Shown: positions 61,606-64,000 of the stretch, one piece after another
How positions within the stretch are numbered: position 1 is the first letter of the stretch
Layout: each line of letters begins with the position of its first letter
Assembly: GCF_003285005.1 (NCBI RefSeq)
Contig: NZ_QMFA01000013.1
Span: 1 to 64,000, forward strand
Length of the DNA: 64,000 nt
Direction: 5' to 3'
Source of the DNA: Paenibacillus sp. YN15
Lineage (GTDB): Bacteria; Bacillota; Bacilli; Paenibacillales; NBRC-103111
The notes under the pieces: generated by a model
Database searches by the model: none
What the model was told of the DNA's origin: nothing
What the model saw: only the letters and a program-made list of their open reading frames with translations
Made by a program: the position numbers and the translations under genes

Positions 61606-64000
61606 ATCCTCAGAGGAGCGGTTTGCCGATAAGCTCATCATGAGCTATCCGGCCTCCTGGTGGGGCAATATGTGGCGGGAGGCGCTGCCCTCCGGCAATG
61701 GGGTGCTGGGGGCGTCCGTGTTCGGAGGCGTTCAGGAGGAGACGGTGCTCCTTAATCATGCGGCCCTTTGGCATTGGGGGCAAAAGGATGAGCTCCCGGA
61801 TGTGAGCGGCATTCTGCCCAAAACCCGGAAGCTGATGGATGAAAAGCGGTATCTGGAGGCAAGCTGGCTCCTGGCCAATGCCTTGAAGGAAAAGGGCTAC
61901 GGGACCAAGCTGGCCTCCCGCTTCCCGCTGGCGGCCCTTCGCCTTGAGATGCCTTGCGATCAGGCGTTCAAGGGCTACCGCCGCATCCTCCGGATGAATA
62001 CCGGGGAGGTGGAGGTTAGCTGGAGGGACGGCGGCCGGAGCTTCAGGCGGCGGTTGTTTGTCTCCCGGGCCGATGATGCCGTGGTGTACGCTATCGACGG
62101 AGGCTGCGGCTGCAACGGGGTTTCCGGCCGGTTGGGGCTGATGCTCCATGCCAGCGACCGTTTCGGCGACACCCCGGAGTTTAAGGCGCTGGAGCAGACG
62201 GTGGAAACGGGGGCGGAGGGCGGCTTCGCTTGGTATGCGGCCCAAAATGATGACGGAACCGATTTTGGCGCTGTGCTCCGGGTAATCCCGGAGGGCGGCC
62301 GCCTGGAGGCGGAGGAGGGTTTTGTCCGGTTTGCGGAAGCGGAGCGGGTGCTGGTGGTGGTCAAGGTTTTTGTACAGGGGGACCGCCGGAGGGAGCTTGG
62401 AAGATTGAAGGGGGAGTTGGCCGGGCTTGCAGCGGATGTGGCATATGAGCGGCTGCTGGAGCGGCATACCGCCCTCCACACCCCTCTTTACCGCTCGGTG
62501 TCTCTGGAGCTGGATGACGGCAGTGGGGAGGAGCAGTTGGCCCTGTCCAACGAGCGGCTGCTGCTGGAGGCTTACGAAGGGGAAGCGCCCCTTGCGCTGG
62601 TGCAGAAGCTCTGGTCCTTCGGACGCTACCTGTTCATAAGCGGCACCTCGGCTGATCCGCAGGCCCAGCCCTTCGGGCTTTATGGCCTGTGGGCCGGGGA
62701 CTACCGGCTGATGTGGAGCCACAATATGGCCAATGAGAACGTCCAGATGATGTATTGGCACGCCCATACCGGCGGATTGGGCAGCTTGACGGAGGCTTTG
62801 TTTCGCTATTATGAGGGGCTGCTGGATGACTTCCGCAGCAACGCCCGCAAGCTGTACGGCTGCCGGGGCATCTATATTCCCGCAGGTACTGCCCCGGGTA
62901 TCGGCTCGCCCAACCAAATTGTGCCGGTGATTCTCAACTGGACAGGAGCAGCCGGATGGCTGGCCCGCCATTACGCCGAGTATTGCCGGTATACCGGCGA
63001 CCTGGAGTTTCTGCGGGAAAAGGCGATGCCGTTTATGCGGGAGGCGCTGGCGTTTTACCAGGATTTTCTGGTGATCGATGAAAATGGCGAATACAAGCTG
63101 TACCCGTCCGTTTCGCCGGAAAATACCCCGCTCAACTACATGCCCGCCGACGGCAAGCCCCTTGCCCATCCCATGCCTACTACCATCAACGCCACCATGG
63201 AGGTGGCGATTCTGAAGGAGCTGCTGCGGCAGCTCATGGAAGGAAGCCGGGCGTTGGGCGGGGACCCTGGGGAAATCGGGGAATGGAGCGCCATGCTGGA
63301 GCGGCTGCCCGCCTACCGGGTCAATGGGGACGGCGCAGTCTGCGAATGGATTCACCCCGATTTCGATGACCGGTACACTCACCGTCACCTGTCCCATCTG
63401 TATCCGGTGTTTCCCGGACATGAGGTGACCCGGGAGCATGATCCGGGGCTGTTCGGGGCCTTTGAATTAGCGGTGCAAAAGCGGGAAATCGGCGCCCAAA
63501 GCGGCTGGTCCCTGGCCCATATGGCGGCGGTATATGCCCGGTTGGGCGACGGGAACCGCTCGCTGGAATGCCTGGACCTGCTTGTCCGGGCCAGTCTGCT
63601 GCCCAACCTGTTTACTCTGCACAACGATTGGCGCGGGATGGGCGTCTCCATGAATATGCCCGCTGCCCCTGTGCAACTGGATGCCAACCTGGGGCTGGTG
63701 AATGCGGTGCAGGAGATGCTGCTTCAGGTGTCCCCGGGTTTGGTCAAGCTGCTGCCCGCCCTCCCTGAGCGCTGGAAGCGGGGGAAGCTGGCGGACTGGC
63801 GCTTCCATACCGGCCGGGTAAGCATGGAATGGGACCGGGAGGCGGGATGGCTCCGCGCCGAGTTTACCGCCGACCGGGACACGCAGGTGGTGGTCCGGCT
63901 GCCGGATTGGGCGGCAAAGGCAGGTTTGGCGCCAGCGTCCGGGGCAGAGCTTGTTGCATCGAACGCCGGGGAGGCGTTTGCCTCCTCTACGCTGGGAGAT
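61598..64000 (+). CDS. GH95-like glycoside hydrolase, runs off the window
   Basis: An open frame of 801 codons from ATG 61598, no stop before the window end. The N-terminal beta domain with NMWREALPSGNGVLGASVFGG, then QPFGLYGLWAGDYRLMWSHN, EYCRYTGDLEFLREKAMPFM, SPENTPLNYM and DFDDRYTHRHLSHLYPVFPG, matches the GH95 plan. GH95 members are alpha-L-fucosidases or alpha-L-galactosidases, sugars found on pectin side chains. No signal peptide, so it acts on imported oligosaccharides. ATG 61598 overlaps the GH105 stop, showing an operon. Confidence 0.8.
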   Translation, partial: MRESSEERFADKLIMSYPASWWGNMWREALPSGNGVLGASVFGGVQEETVLLNHAALWHWGQKDELPDVSGILPKTRKLMDEKRYLEASWLLANALKEKGYGTKLASRFPLAALRLEMPCDQAFKGYRRILRMNTGEVEVSWRDGGRSFRRRLFVSRADDAVVYAIDGGCGCNGVSGRLGLMLHASDRFGDTPEFKALEQTVETGAEGGFAWYAAQNDDGTDFGAVLRVIPEGGRLEAEEGFVRFAEAERVLVVVKVFVQGDRRRELGRLKGELAGLAADVAYERLLERHTALHTPLYRSVSLELDDGSGEEQLALSNERLLLEAYEGEAPLALVQKLWSFGRYLFISGTSADPQAQPFGLYGLWAGDYRLMWSHNMANENVQMMYWHAHTGGLGSLTEALFRYYEGLLDDFRSNARKLYGCRGIYIPAGTAPGIGSPNQIVPVILNWTGAAGWLARHYAEYCRYTGDLEFLREKAMPFMREALAFYQDFLVIDENGEYKLYPSVSPENTPLNYMPADGKPLAHPMPTTINATMEVAILKELLRQLMEGSRALGGDPGEIGEWSAMLERLPAYRVNGDGAVCEWIHPDFDDRYTHRHLSHLYPVFPGHEVTREHDPGLFGAFELAVQKREIGAQSGWSLAHMAAVYARLGDGNRSLECLDLLVRASLLPNLFTLHNDWRGMGVSMNMPAAPVQLDANLGLVNAVQEMLLQVSPGLVKLLPALPERWKRGKLADWRFHTGRVSMEWDREAGWLRAEFTADRDTQVVVRLPDWAAKAGLAPASGAELVASNAGEAFASSTLGD

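Noticed and set aside
61610-63439. A 609-aa minus-strand frame
   Set aside because: It is the antisense of the GH95-like gene, which runs through the window end on the plus strand.

Overview
The window looks like a chromosome segment of a Gram-positive, Paenibacillus-type bacterium (Firmicutes, Paenibacillaceae). The clues are strong GGAGG ribosome-binding sites, a mreBCD-minCD-rodA block without minE, SLH-type S-layer anchoring, LplB/LplC-type sugar permeases with lipoprotein binding proteins, YesM/YesN-type two-component regulation and abundant AraC regulators. Species cannot be fixed from the sequence alone.

Bases 1-17243 are a type I-C CRISPR-Cas island: array 1 (19 repeats), a decayed Fic gene, an ECF-type sigma factor gene overlapping cas3, a gap holding an orphan IS3 OrfA and an antisense CRISPR-repeat-like transcription unit, cas5c-cas8c-cas7c-cas4-cas1-cas2, then array 2 (48 full repeats and a partial one) and array 3 (22 full and 2 degenerate repeats). 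The three arrays use related but distinguishable repeats. Leaders 2 and 3 share a block about 180 bp before the first repeat. A second copy of the array-2-tail/leader-3/first-repeat junction lies at 34449-34909, next to an IS4-like transposase pseudogene.

Bases 17244-33156 form a first polysaccharide-use cluster: YesM-like kinase and YesN-like regulator, tandem operator, two permeases, binding lipoprotein, a 1551-residue SLH-anchored beta-helix protein, an AraC regulator and a GH2 enzyme. Bases 34979-38238 (minus strand) carry an ECF sigma factor with a membrane protein and an ABC-2 exporter. Bases 38412-45763 are housekeeping: a small cysteine-rich protein, RadC, MreB, MreC, MreD, MinC, MinD and RodA.

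Bases 47116-64000 form a second cluster: two permeases, binding lipoprotein, Gfo/Idh/MocA oxidoreductase, GH105-like protein, membrane AraC regulator, a helical-barrel glycosidase, oligogalacturonate lyase (PL22), a GH105 unsaturated rhamnogalacturonyl hydrolase and a GH95-like enzyme that runs off the window. PL22 with GH105 points to pectin, probably rhamnogalacturonan I: surface cutting, import of oligosaccharides, then cytoplasmic release of unsaturated sugars.

The most promising novelty is in the Cas locus: (i) an ECF sigma factor whose stop overlaps the cas3 start, (ii) an antisense solitary repeat with its own promoter and terminator between cas3 and cas5c, resembling crRNA-like regulators or CreA-type antitoxin RNAs, and (iii) a second degenerate repeat between cas1 and cas2. 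Together they suggest a self-regulated I-C system.
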